Source of the DNA: Archegozetes longisetosus
Taxonomy: Eukaryota > Arthropoda > Arachnida > Sarcoptiformes > Trhypochthoniidae
NCBI GenBank assembly: GCA_018873245.2
Contig: JAEMBT020000001.1
Span: forward strand, 1,116,001-1,180,000
DNA: 64,000 bases
Reading direction: 5' to 3'
This document shows, one piece after another, positions 35,502 to 47,628 of this stretch (its first letter is position 1; each line of letters starts with the position of its first letter). The translations under genes were made by a program, and so were the position numbers. The notes under the pieces were generated by a model. The model made no database searches. It was not told the origin of the DNA and was given only the letters and a program-made list of their open reading frames with translations.

Positions 35502-37532
35502 TTAACTTTCACACTGCGAAATAGCATTCAAATAATGGTTTAATAATTGAAGACCTGAATCGTTTTTAGTCAGTTTTTGGTCTACATTTCTTTGATGTTG
35601 AATTGATGGTAAACTATCACTCGATTCATTAGACATTTCCATTTCTTCAGCTTCAAAAGTAGCCCTCAATTGCCAAAGTTCTCTGTATTGTTTCCTCAAT
35701 ACATCTGTTGCGACAACTTCTTCCTTACTCTCTGACTGATCTTTGATTTTGGTTTCACTACTCTCTGCAAATTCAATTGAATCAGAATTGATTGACAATT
35801 ATCTGAAATGATTTGAATGTTTGCCTACCAGTCTGTATGTGACTGATTTCCTCGTCGATGTCTTCGAAACTCTTTTGACGAATTATTCCAGCGGAAGCTC
35901 TTCTTGGATGATCAGTTGATTCATTTGAATAAATTTCCTACAAAGTTATGTTAAGCTTTAAAATGGGATCAATAAAACCTTTTCACAGTTTTCTCCTTAA
36001 GTACTCAATATTTGCAAATCAGGTTCACTTCAAATTGATTTTAGTTGCAGCGAAATTGAAGCTTAATCTAATTTAATAGTCGATATGACAGTAAGGTTCT
36101 TACAGTAAGATTTCTAACTTTGATGTGCACTTAACTTGTTTTTAACAAACAATGTAAAAATGGCATAGAAAACATGATTAAATAGTTATTGATTTGTTAG
36201 AAAGGATTTAACTGCATGTTCAAATTAGACAAAAATCGACTAAAACATTAGTGAAATAAGTGTATAGCTTAACTCTGTAAAAATCTGATTTCTGGTTAGT
36301 AGTGCTGACCAGCTCTGTAAGACCATCAGATCTGATATTAATAAAATTTGCATTAATGCTTATGCGTTGTCTGCAAAATGCCATAATTAATTAATTTTAT
36401 TTGCAATAATTATAATAATTGCCATTATTTTTGCTCAATTATTCGAGTCACACACTTTTTTATCACTTTTTCGTGTATGACTTCGGATTATTGGGTGTAA
36501 TTTAATGTTTTTATGCTTTTATTCTATAAGTCTATGAAAGTTAAAGTGTATGAAAGCTAAAGTGTATGAAAGCTAAAGTGTATGATTTTGCAACTGATAG
36601 TTCTATTGAAATGACTTATCAACTTATTATGCTCTCAAATTACGGCACTTACACAAATTTCGATTACCATCAATTTATCATTCCAATTTCAAATTGAGTC
36701 AAATAATATGATTGAAATAACAGAATATGACTTTTCAGTGTTGGTATTGTGCCAAATGATAAAGTATTGAATTGTCTGCTGTTTCGAAATTTTTGCCATT
36801 TCAATATGTTTAAAAATGAATGATTCTCGTTTCAATCGAGTTAATTTTGCTCATGGCTGATAAATAATTCTCAGAATAGTAAATAGCAATCAGTTAGAAA
36901 TTGATTAAACAACGAGAGATGGAAATCATGTTAAATAAAACTTTCAATTTCTATTTATAAGTTTTCAGTTCACATTCAAACATATCAATTATATATGAAA
37001 TAGTAATTAAGGGATTTATTTTCTAAAATAAAGTTTAGTCACTTAATAAGTCGTTAAAATCTGGATAGAGTTGAATGAAATGACTGTAAATTTGATTAGT
37101 GGGCAAAGAAACTAAATATAAAGTGAACACAAACAAACTGAATGTAAAGGAGCTGAATGTAAAGCTTACTGATTTATGTTGAGAACTTGCTAATTTACAT
37201 GGAAGTGATGTTTTGCGATTCTTTAATGGTCGACGTGCGAATCTAGAAATAAATTTTTCAATTTTGCTCAAATACTTTCATTATCGTTCTCTGTCTTAAA
37301 TATTAATCAAATTTCTTTCATTCTTATGTTTAAAAACATGAGTAATTAAGTGAAATACTAATAGAAGGGTATTTCTAGCAATTTTCATTCATCAAACATT
37401 TCATAAGAAGTTACCAAAATAAGGTGTTATCATAAGAAAAAATAGAGATTGTTTAGGAATGTGATTGCATGCTTATAGTAAATAAAAAAGAGTCTAAGGA
37501 ATAAAAAGGTTGGACAATATAAAGAATAAAAG

Positions 37533-37591
<59 letters not shown>

Positions 37592-39473
37592 GACTTGAGG
37601 CTCGGATGATCTCTGCTGTGTCTGTGGTGTATTTTGCACATTATTCTCAGGTGCGTAATGTGTTTGTGCAATAATAGTGTTGGGCGAACTAACGGTGTCA
37701 CCATTAGTATCACTATCACATTGTTGTGTTTGATATATTGAATCTTCATAACAACAGCTGTAATATTCGGCATTATTCTCATCTGATGTTGTTGTTTGCC
37801 TTTCAAAAACTACTACTTGTGAATTTGGATGACAGTTATATCTTGAGTATTTTGGCTAAATATTAGTTTTAATAATTGAATTGATCAAATCATTTCAAAT
37901 GTGAACAATTGGATTATTTTTCTGACAGAAACTTTCGACACATTAAAAATGTATTAAAGAAATTTGATCTCAAATTGAATGTCTTCAACTCTTGTTTATA
38001 CTGAAGTATTAAGTGCTAAAAATATGAAAGAAAATCAATGACTTAGATTGAGGATCTTCTAGAGTAAGAACTCCTTCAGGAACTAAGAAAACTTTTGCAC
38101 TCATCTAAGAGCTAATACTTTGAGAAACTGGTCACGTGACTCACATCAAAGTTGATTCAATTGGGATTAGATTCATTTGATTGTTTGGTTTATATGAGAA
38201 AATTCAAAACTCAATTACTTAACTATGTTTCTAAACTCTTATTTTGATAGTTTCAAACATCAATTCAAATATTGTATCTAAGGTCAGAGCTATTGAAAAC
38301 CTATCGATGTATTTGATGAGATATCTTTAGGCTACCGAACCGCTAAATCATATTAGGTATAAACTGAAAAATTAGTTCTTTTCTTTAACATGAATGAGTA
38401 CTAGTTTTTCTGAAGTGCTTCAAACAATTTGAAAGCATACTCAAGAGTTTAGAAAAACTCTGAAAGCTTCTCGTGTATGACAAGCTTTTCTGAGTTTTAT
38501 TCAGCAACTATTCTATGAAGACTATTACAGAGATTACTGAATTTAATGTGAGAATCTGGATCCAAAGCCTCTATTTCTCTATTGAGCCCAAATGTAAATA
38601 TTTCCTAACATATCTTCGCTCGTCTCAAGTTTTATATTTTTGTACAATAAGTTTATATAATCAGGATATACTGTACTCAGGATGTACTGAAAATCTGTTC
38701 ATTTATATCTGAGATTTTTCTGCGTTAGAATCACTCTACTATTCAATTTATTATTTAATTGATTTAAATAAGAATAATCAGTATTTGGTAAGAATAGTTG
38801 ATTGAATAGCTGATTCTGAATCGTTGACAAGTTAGAGTCACTAACAGTGGAGATGTAGAATGAGATCGATTGACTAAGTTGTTAACTTAAAAACCTATTT
38901 CACTACTCTTAGTTCTAGTGGTACTCATTTGTTTTGATATTTTAATAGCCTTTTCTATCATCCCACTACTAGTTTATATTCTGAATATTCAATGAGTTGA
39001 GTGATTAATCTTATCTTTTATGAAGATTCTAATGTTTGAATAATGATTTACTTTGAAAAGTATCCCTTAATGAATGAAAACTTGCTTTACTTCATTGTTA
39101 ACTATTTTTCAGTACTAAACTCCTATATTCAACAATAGAGAAAACTTTAATTAATTAATTTGATTTTCATGTCACTATTATATATCTGTTGTAACAAAAG
39201 CACCATTCTCTAAACATTTTTTTCAACCAAAATATAAATATTTGCGATTCTATATATGACTTAGTTACCTAAAAATCACTTTTGAAAAACAACAGAACAT
39301 TGGTTTGTTTGGTAAATATTAAAGTTCTGTCAGAAAAATACATAATATGAAAAGATTACCTTAACTAACAATTGGCAACAAATTAAGACAGCGAATGCGA
39401 GAGCAATAGCCACTCCACAGCCAGAAAGTATAACAATGATTGCAATTTTTTCATACTCACTATCCGTATGCAT
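35502..39473 (-). CDS. Unrecognised single-pass membrane protein (5 exons, 274 aa)
   Basis: I do not recognise this protein. Exons on the minus strand: 39360-39473, 37590-37855, 37170-37242, 35829-35937, 35502-35764; every junction has GT/AG and matching phase, giving 275 codons including the stop. Residues about 9-35 form one strongly hydrophobic segment (IAIIVILSGCGVAIALAFAV) ending in Cys-Cys, without a classical signal peptide, so a type III or signal-anchor topology with a long cytoplasmic tail is likely. The tail has CHPNSQ and YYSCCYEDS clusters, a Gln/Asn/Thr-rich stretch, basic patches (FARRPLKNRK), an acidic RQKSFEDIDEEI segment, and near the C-terminus RKQYRELWQLRATFEAEE, which looks like a constrained helix and may be the conserved part. 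A candidate non-coding first exon with donor gtaagt ends at 40111. If an upstream coding exon exists, the ectodomain would be larger. Confidence 0.6.
36533..36584. repeat. 16-bp tandem repeat, about 3.2 copies
   Basis: Unit TATGAAAGCTAAAGTG (first copy has T for C), at 36533-36548, 36549-36564 and 36565-36580, plus TATG. It lies in an intron of the minus-strand membrane-protein gene. Confidence 0.9.
37539..37584. repeat. (GA)n microsatellite abutting a splice donor
   Basis: Twenty-three GA dinucleotides on the plus strand. On the transcribed minus strand this is (TC)n starting inside the donor hexamer gtaagt (37584-37589) of exon 37590-37855. Confidence 0.95.
38131..38140. promoter_or_regulatory. 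Palindromic E-box GTCACGTGAC in an intron
   Basis: Perfect 10-bp palindrome around CACGTG, the form bound by MITF/TFE-type and, less strictly, CLOCK-type bHLH dimers. It lies in the first intron of the unrecognised membrane-protein gene. Function is not shown by sequence alone, and one such site in 64 kb is weak evidence. Confidence 0.25.
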
Positions 39474-40380
39474 TATAATTAGTCAGTTTTTGCTAATTCG
39501 CTGCTAAACAAATTCGTTTGATTCAATAATTTAGGCACTAATTCAATTCTTTACATCTCTATTTCTTTACGTTTCTAATCGATTTTGATCTTAAGCCAAA
39601 ATATTAGGCAAATATGACTACAGTATAGCTTTTATTACGATAGAGGAAGAATATGGTAATTGAAATCTATCTTAAAAAGGCCACATACAGTATTGTACAG
39701 TTGCAAGTTGACAATAATATTCCGAATATTCCGATGTCAAATGTATTCCGATTCTGAAATATTTACAATCATTAATTAGATTCTCATTTACTCTCTGTTC
39801 TCTATTGTCATCGCTTTTGATGACTTCAAACTTTTTGGTCAAGTCTAGAATTATGACAAGTATGTTGAAAGATATCTAAGTGTGTAATGAATAATTAATA
39901 AAATTGATTAGAGATGGTGAGCATAGAATGAAATTTGTTATGCATGTAGTGTCAGCAGTTAAGGTGAAAAGAAATTATTTATAGTAACTTTTATAGAACT
40001 TATATTTTAGCTAACACTACACTATTTTAATCGTTCAAAATTCAAACAATTCAAACAACAACACATCCCATTCATCATAACTATATATCCAAAAAATCAA
40101 ACTCACTTACCATAGTTTGAGTCGAGTAATAATTTCAAACCGAAAGAATAATTTATGAAAATTAAAAATGATCGGGGATATGAAATTTCAAATCTAAGAG
40201 TGTTTTTAGTTCCATCTTATTTAGTGACATTTGAATGGATTGAGCGCATGATTTCTTGTCATTTACGCGTTATAGTATCCAAGGATATTCTATTGATCTC
40301 TTGTCCTATTATTTTTCCTCTATGTCTGAATTATTCTGCCAAAGATCCGCTTCAATTACATTAGATTTTATCGCAATTCT

Positions 40381-40426
<46 letters not shown>

Positions 40427-42158
40427 CCTTTCTCTCCTCTCCCTTTCTCTCTCTGGCATAACTAAATTTAAGCGAAAATGGTTCAATTATTGAATTATTT
40501 TTTACAGCTTTAGCCTAACTCAATTACACCGAACTCTCTTTCTTAGCACTTTAACTCATCAAAATAGACATTATATTAAAAATTAAAGATCACATTAATT
40601 TGCTTTTTTCTTATAGGACATATGCATAATGTAAATACTGAAAGATTTGTTTTTCAAACCTATTATTTTGTGTTTGATTGCAATCTTGCGATAAGATTTT
40701 CTAAACAGTCAGAATTTGTTAGGTTTGACATAATTCAGTTTGAAGATTGTTCTGAAATTAATCAGAAGTTGTTTATGTATTTTTTCAGCTACAAATCAGA
40801 TTGAAGATATAATGAAGCATTTTTGAACAAATAACTTTAAAGCCGTACGAAATGATTTACATCATAACGACTGAAATGTAAATTTAGCAAATATTTGATT
40901 AGCACTAATTTGAATATTTCTCATTGTTATCTCTATTGGTTTTTAGTAGAAATGGTTGCGAAACATTTTATTATAATTAGATTTTTGTAAAGAATCTTAC
41001 AAACATTTCAAATTGATTTGTGATTCTTTGGTAAATCCTTAGTAAAGTCAAAATCAAAATGAAAAACATCAATGTTTGTAAGCTATTTTCAAATAAGCCA
41101 TAGTATGAATAGAATATTATATTAGCTTAGATTAATTTTAATCAAATCTATTCTGAACTGTTCAACATTAACAAACCAAAAGTTTTGCTACATATATATT
41201 GTCAAATATTTACATTATTGAAGATCTGCTTTTTTGACTTCTAACAGCTTGGAGTAGTTGAGAGTGTGAATAAGAAGAATATTTAATTATTAGATGAAAG
41301 TTTTTGTAGATTTAGTTATTGCTATAATAAAGCAATATTAAAGATAAATGACTCAATTTATCTCTTAATAGCTAAATAGATAACATTTCTATATTAATCA
41401 CCTGTTCTCCTTCAGAATTTGACCAAATAATTCATAAGAAATTGTTGAGATAGCCATTGAGTGAATTATAAGCGCTTTGTGCTATGCTTATTGTTTCTTT
41501 AGTCTAATGCTTCTGATTATTGTAATTGTTTGTTGTTGTTATGTTTGCAGATACTTTTCAAGTTATGTTATGCTCAGTGAGCTGTAATTCAACGTCGGCT
41601 TATAGATATTCAGTAAAGCAGACTTTCATCTAAAGACTCTTTAGATTTGTTCGAACTATTTTTGGTAAACAAGAGGTTTTTTATAAATTTGAGTGCAGAT
41701 ATACTTTTGCAATGTTTGCATAGAGTAATACATTTTAATAATCAAATAGGAAAGTAAACTGCTAGTCTTTAGATCAGTAAATATCAGTAGATCAATTCAA
41801 TTTAATGAAAATATCTTACCAGGTATGTTTACCGAACTCTGGCTCTCCCTTAAACCTAACTTTAAAGGATTATTCTCGTTAGAAATGTTAAATATCAAAA
41901 TGTTGTCTTCAACTTAGCACCAATTTTGGTTTCCCTTAACATAAATAACCTTTAACTTAAGTGTTTCTCTCAAAACAAATCTCTTAAACATTTTCATATA
42001 GCAGAAAAATATTCAGAATTACAGCTAATAGATTACTATTTATTAATATCCATGAGAATTACAACACGCAAGTAATAAGAAATTAAATTTGGTTTATTAT
42101 TTTCATCACTTTCACTTTTATAATAAATGGTTTATTAAACTAATAACAGAATTTGAAG
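39474..42158. other. Interval between the membrane-protein gene and the TRP channel gene
   Basis: About 2.7 kb without supported coding sequence. It holds a possible non-coding first exon of the minus-strand membrane-protein gene (ending 40111, donor gtaagt at 40105-40110), a long CT tract, and AT-rich DNA that should include the TRP gene's 3' UTR. Confidence 0.45.
40378..40454. repeat. (CT)n-rich tract
   Basis: A near-perfect CT core from about 40387 to 40420, flanked by degenerate TCTCCC/TTTCTC repeats. This is the third CT/GA tract in the window. Confidence 0.95.
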
Positions 42159-45100
42159 TTAAGAATTGGAAAAATTAGCGATAGTTTCATTCTGACCGCT
42201 AAGCAAAGTATTAGCTAGGAAACTTTGTTCATTCAACTCAATGGCTCGATTGGTGTGCATTCGTTGATTGCTTCTAAAAGTTGTCCAATACCTCTTAAGA
42301 GTAGGCGATCTAACGAAGACTTGATCAGTTTCCATAGTTTCATATTTAACTGCATTGTCAAAGAGTATGTGTTCGTACCCTCCATTACTGACTCCTTTCA
42401 ATAATCTTCTTTCTCTGATTCTTCTTTTCTTACCAGAAATACCAGAACTGGTTTCGGGTTCACCACTTACTTCTTCACCAGTCATCTCTTTGGATTTCAT
42501 ACCATTATATTTAAGTAAATCTAATAATTCATACTTAAAACAGTCGATGTCTTGTTTTATCTCTTTGACATGATCTTCAGTGATAGGCCCAGTTTCTTCC
42601 ATCTTCCTTTGTTCTCGTGTGACATATCTTCTAACCAAACATCGCATGACTTTCTCATAACACTCTTTATTGACATTCAATGTATCGAATGTGAAGTCAA
42701 TGGAAAGTGATTTGCATTTCCAAAAGGATGCGATTATATTGAAAGGCGGTGGAAGACTCAAAGTAATCGAATTGTCAAAGTACTTGATCCATAATTTAGA
42801 TCGAGCGAACTTCCATTCCACGTCACTTCTTCCACTAATCACTTGATAGGAGTTAGACATCATTGCGATTAACATATTAAGTAATACCACTATGTTGATC
42901 ACTGAAAACGTGCCAAACATCAGTAGGGCCCAGAATCTTGCGAATTCTGTTATTTCGTTTAAGTCGAAATTCTCCAACTCTATCAAACCGAAACCTGCCC
43001 AAAACAATGTTTGGACGGTTTCGAAAAAGTTGATGAATCTTCTCCATACCATACATGAATGTTCTCTATCGAATGGTGAAGTTGTACTGTTTGTACAGCG
43101 CATTTGATCTTCTTTTGAGTAGCGCCTAAAACATTGAAAATTGCTATTTTATTTGTCAAACATTTTCTAGCTATACACTGAATTTATTCCTATTTTAGCC
43201 CACGAGGCAATCTATTCAAATACAATAACTTATTTGATTCCAGATTTTGACTCTTCATATGAAACGTGAACGTTTTACAAAATGTTTCCTCACCACAAAA
43301 ATTGGTTCAGACCAAAAGCGAATGCAAACAATACCAACATGTAAATGAAAAAGAATTTAATGATGTCGTAGACCATTCTGCCTAAACTGATTTGCAAAGG
43401 ACCCAAATTGGGATGAGCTGAGAAAATATGAACGACATTGAGGAAGCTTAGGATGATAGCGGCGCTAAACATTCCTTCACTCATTGTGATGGGATCCCAC
43501 GAATTCGACATATTTTGCGGTAGAATCGGATATTTTACATTTGCATACGATATAGATCTTAATATAATCCAACTCATGAAAAAACAGTTGATAAAAAAGT
43601 CAACGATATTCCACATGTCGTGAATGTATTCATCAAATCCGAAATTCCATAATTCCGTAATTTCTTTCCATATAAGACCTATTACATATGAAATGATAAT
43701 CCATTCGACAATTGTAGGTGGACTTCCTTTTTCTACCGCTTGTTTAGTTACCGATCCCATACTTTGAGAGGAGATGATAAGAAGTACTAGAATAATAAGC
43801 ATTAGAATGATTTAGCAATAGTCCATATAGAATATTCTACTGTAAGAATATGGTACTGACACAAGAAGAAAAAATAAGACGAGGAATGATTGATAAACTT
43901 GATGAAAGGTTGATTAGCACTTTTAGCACACCTAGAGCTAGGCATCAACAGTGTACATATAGAATAAAAAGGACATTTAAACGCTATGAACAATACTTCC
44001 CAAATCTGCCCCAATACACCTCTTCTCTTGAAACCAGGCATACCATTGAACCAAACTGTTCCCAGCATTAGCTGGACGATTGAATGTGCCACAAACTTCT
44101 TCTGCTTGTAGTCAATTGCTAGCTTTAGTCTTTCGAATTTCATTGAATTATTTGAGTTTTGATTACTTTTAGGGTCATAGTTAAGAATAGTCATTAGTTC
44201 AGTGTAAGTGCGGACATGATCTAACAATGAAACTGCAAAGTTTTGGACCTTTTCTCTCAGTTGTAAATATTCGACTCTGAACTCAGTTTCTAAGACAGAG
44301 AGTCTTTTTAATTGTAAACTTAGCTGAAATGCAGTTAGAAGAGGATCTTTGGTGGTCAGACCAATCAGTGTCGGAGAACTTAGCGCTTTGTATGCGTTAA
44401 TTCTTGATCTAGAGTGACGAAGAAAATCGTTGGCTCTTTCATCGGAACATTGCTCGCATTTGCATTTGATATGATGCGGAATTGTTAGTGTGAAGCCTTT
44501 GTCTAACAATATTTTGATTATTTCATAGTTATTCTTATGGGAGGCCAACATTAATGGTGTTATGTCGCTGGAGAATGTGCTCAAAGAGGGGTCAGTGGAT
44601 TCCCATGACTACAATTATGGTTAAGAGCCATGAAAACTGGTTGAAAACTGGTTTAATTTAAAATAAATCAAAGTGATTGCTCACGTGAGGAGTTCCTCTT
44701 CTGTGTGTGACATTTTCATATTCCAACAATATTTCTACTGCTATAGTATTTGTTACATACAATCTATTAATCATATTCATTTTATTCCTATTTTTTCATA
44801 CCTTCTACGAACTCCTCATTTATTGCATGCAAAAGAGCGTCGTTAGCCTTTATCTTATAGTTCAGAAGTAACTCAATTAGTTTTAGATTTTCGTTTTCAA
44901 TTGCTATTATCAAAGCACTTCTTCCCAATGGGTCGACACAATTGATGTTGAATTCTCTGCCACTTACATTATCTCGATTACAATGAGAGTCAAGTATTCT
45001 TCACATAAAAATAAGAAAATCATTGCGCTTACGTTTAACTCATTTCTCAGAACTGAGACTGAGTTTCATAAATATTAGTTTATCTGAAGCCTAAACTATT

Positions 45101-47254
45101 CCGATTATAGTGTGATAATCTTGCTATTCTCATCAAAAAGTGTCAGTTCTAGATTCTGTATTCAAAATAATTGTGAAACATTTGCTAAACTCATCAAATT
45201 GTCTGCAGTTGCAAAAGGTCAAAAAGTTGACAAAATTGAACAAGATAATGTTTCTGTTAGTTTTATCAATCTGTTTACTTCAAAAATATTTACCCGATAG
45301 CTATTAAAGAATATATCAAGTGCATCATCGCCTAAAGATCAACTGATAGTAGGCTGAACTGAAACTATCGAAATGTCAACATAGATGCTGAAATAATATT
45401 AATAAGTAATGAACTTTAAGACAAACCTAATAGGTCAAAGCATTGAACAAATGTTTTGTTCATCGAGCATCATATTACGATAAATGTTGGATTGGTTAAC
45501 AATTTTTGCGCTTCTAATTTGTCGAAAACTTTTTTTATAAAGTAAAACCAAAATTAGTAATACAATTCTTCTGTTATCAATGACCCTCTGCACCTGTTCC
45601 TGCTATCTCTTGAAGACATGCAGTCAAGTGTTATTTTCGGAAACTCATTGAATATGTTTTCGGTTAAGACCCATATGCTTTAAATAGTTTAAGGATATTT
45701 AATTTAGAGTTTTGAATTAAGCATTTAATATGGGTGAAAATCGATCAAATTCAGAATCTAAGCTGTCATACGATTGTTGTTTATGCTTTTATCAGTAACT
45801 CTGCAACATTACAGGCAGATACGTGGAGGCGTCAAAATTATTGACCAATATTACGAAATGGGATCACTTCGAAGTTTCCAAATATAAAGTTTCAAATATT
45901 AAATAGATTAAAATTGAACATTAATTTAATAATTAAGCCTAATTTGTGGAATGAACTTGTTTTAATTTAACTATTATCAAATTGCGGATAAACTTCAATA
46001 GATTAAGAGATTAGCAGACAGAGTCTTAAAGATAATAAAAACTTTAAGTTTTTCATTCATTAATAGACATTGTTTCGCAAAAGATTTTCTATTTTTCAAA
46101 GTTTTCTAGAATAAATTATGAATAATTGAGTTTATTTAATTAGAAGTGATTGCAGTTTACAATTAATTCGATGTTTTATAAAATGTTCACCTACAAAATA
46201 AAGACTGTTATAAATACAAAACTAAAGGATGCAAAGCAATTGATAATAAATATCCCAAACGTTCAAATGAACATGATCACATCAATGTTACCATTTTTCA
46301 CTACCAATCCATTGGTTTCTTAATAGAGATCTGAAAGTAATATCCCTATAAAAGCAAAATGGGGTTTATCGTATTATTAGGGCTTCAAAACAGGGTTTTT
46401 GAAACTTTATATTTCGAAACTTTGTTTTTCGAAATTTCGAAGTGTAACCTACGAAATGTAAACTAAAGTAAGGCAGATGTAGTCACTTCGCAAAATCCAT
46501 ATTTGATGACATTAATTATTATGAACTCAGAGTAATAACCTATCACCGGACCTTGCACTTTTCAGGAGGTTCAAAGCTGAAAACCGGTCGGCAGTCAGGC
46601 AAAATTTTCACTAAAATCTCCGGTTTTTTCTGCAACTAAAAACTCTTCAGTTTTGAAGATAATTTTTTCCGAAAACAGCATCTTTTCAGTTTAGAAAAAT
46701 TTTACCGATCAACACGAGCCTTGAATATAAAACCTGATCAAAGCATAGAGTGATCCAATTTTTTGACAACTTCAAACATTGTACATAAATGTTTCATTTT
46801 AAGATGAAGAATCAATACTATCTAAATTTGAATCCAGACTATAATCGATGACAAATTTTAGTGATCGAAAATCCCAGTATACCGGTCTCGACATAATTTG
46901 ACTTAAATATATGATAAATAATGTTGTTTTAGTCAAAGTTTCTAGGGTCGATAATCTTCCGAATTTCTGACTTAAGGGTCAGAATTGGTAATTATCGGAA
47001 AGTCTGGGGTCAGCTGACTACCAATGAACTAAGTATTCTTCTGAAGCAGTTAAATGGTTTATATGAAATGAAGTGAAGTAAAGGGATAGATAAAACTGAC
47101 AGATTGATAAAAGAAAATAAGGATTGCTAACAATGAAAAGGAAGAATATTAGAAAGATCGATAAGATATCTTACTTTTTGACGGAAACAGCATCACCTCT
47201 AGATGCAAATATCAAGAACTGTTTTTCATGGATGGTCAGGTCTTTTTCTCTCAT
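42159..47254 (-). CDS. Trpgamma: TRPC-class cation channel, TRP-gamma-like (6 exons, 846 aa)
   Basis: Six-transmembrane cation channel of the invertebrate TRP/TRPL/TRP-gamma group. Exons on the minus strand: 47175-47254, 44802-44998, 44685-44740, 43861-44608, 43294-43786, 42159-43125; phases agree. Start [20 protein letters not shown] has an in-frame stop 18 nt upstream. Ankyrin-like part: [57 protein letters not shown]; then [17 protein letters not shown]1 to S6 follow from about residue 345 to 630. The S4-S5 region has [12 protein letters not shown], the pore [10 protein letters not shown] (Glu574), S6 [19 protein letters not shown], the TRP box [10 protein letters not shown], then LPPPFN. 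The cytoplasmic tail ([33 protein letters not shown]) matches fly TRP-gamma better than TRP or TRPL. The first intron (44999-47174) is unusually long; the intron at 43787-43860 is only 74 nt. No long Pro/Lys-rich tail like that of fly TRP. Confidence 0.93.
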
Positions 47255-47628
47255 AGTTCGAAACAATGGCTGTTATGTATGAAATTTAGTTGACAACTGT
47301 TGTTAGAAATAGGATTTCCTTTAATTGGGGTTTTAGAGGAAATATAAACGAAATTTTGCTCATTGTTTAACTAAACATTGAGATATTCATATATGCTATT
47401 ATTATAACTATTTTATTGACAAACTAATACAAGTTATTCTACTGCTAATGAAAAATAAATGTCTAACATATCATTATTTTTGGCATTAGTTTACAACTGA
47501 GAGGTATATCAAATTAATAGCTAAAATTATATGCATCATTGCATGCAATCAGTTACACAACAACACAGTTATAGTGATATGATTAAACAAATTGCTTACA
47601 GTTATAATGATATGATTTAACAAATAGC
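47255..47628. promoter_or_regulatory. Upstream interval of the TRP channel gene
   Basis: Only 374 nt separate the TRP start codon from the stop of the next minus-strand gene upstream (NRF-like), so the channel promoter must be here, in its neighbour, or in a distal non-coding exon. A near-direct repeat of about 35 nt (cttacagttataatgatatg-type) spans 47571-47640. Confidence 0.35.

Noticed and set aside
37453-37806. 117-codon minus-strand frame with a His-rich start and a poly-Leu-Ser tail
   Set aside because: Wrong frame of the real exon 37590-37855; the Leu-Ser tail is the GA/TC microsatellite.
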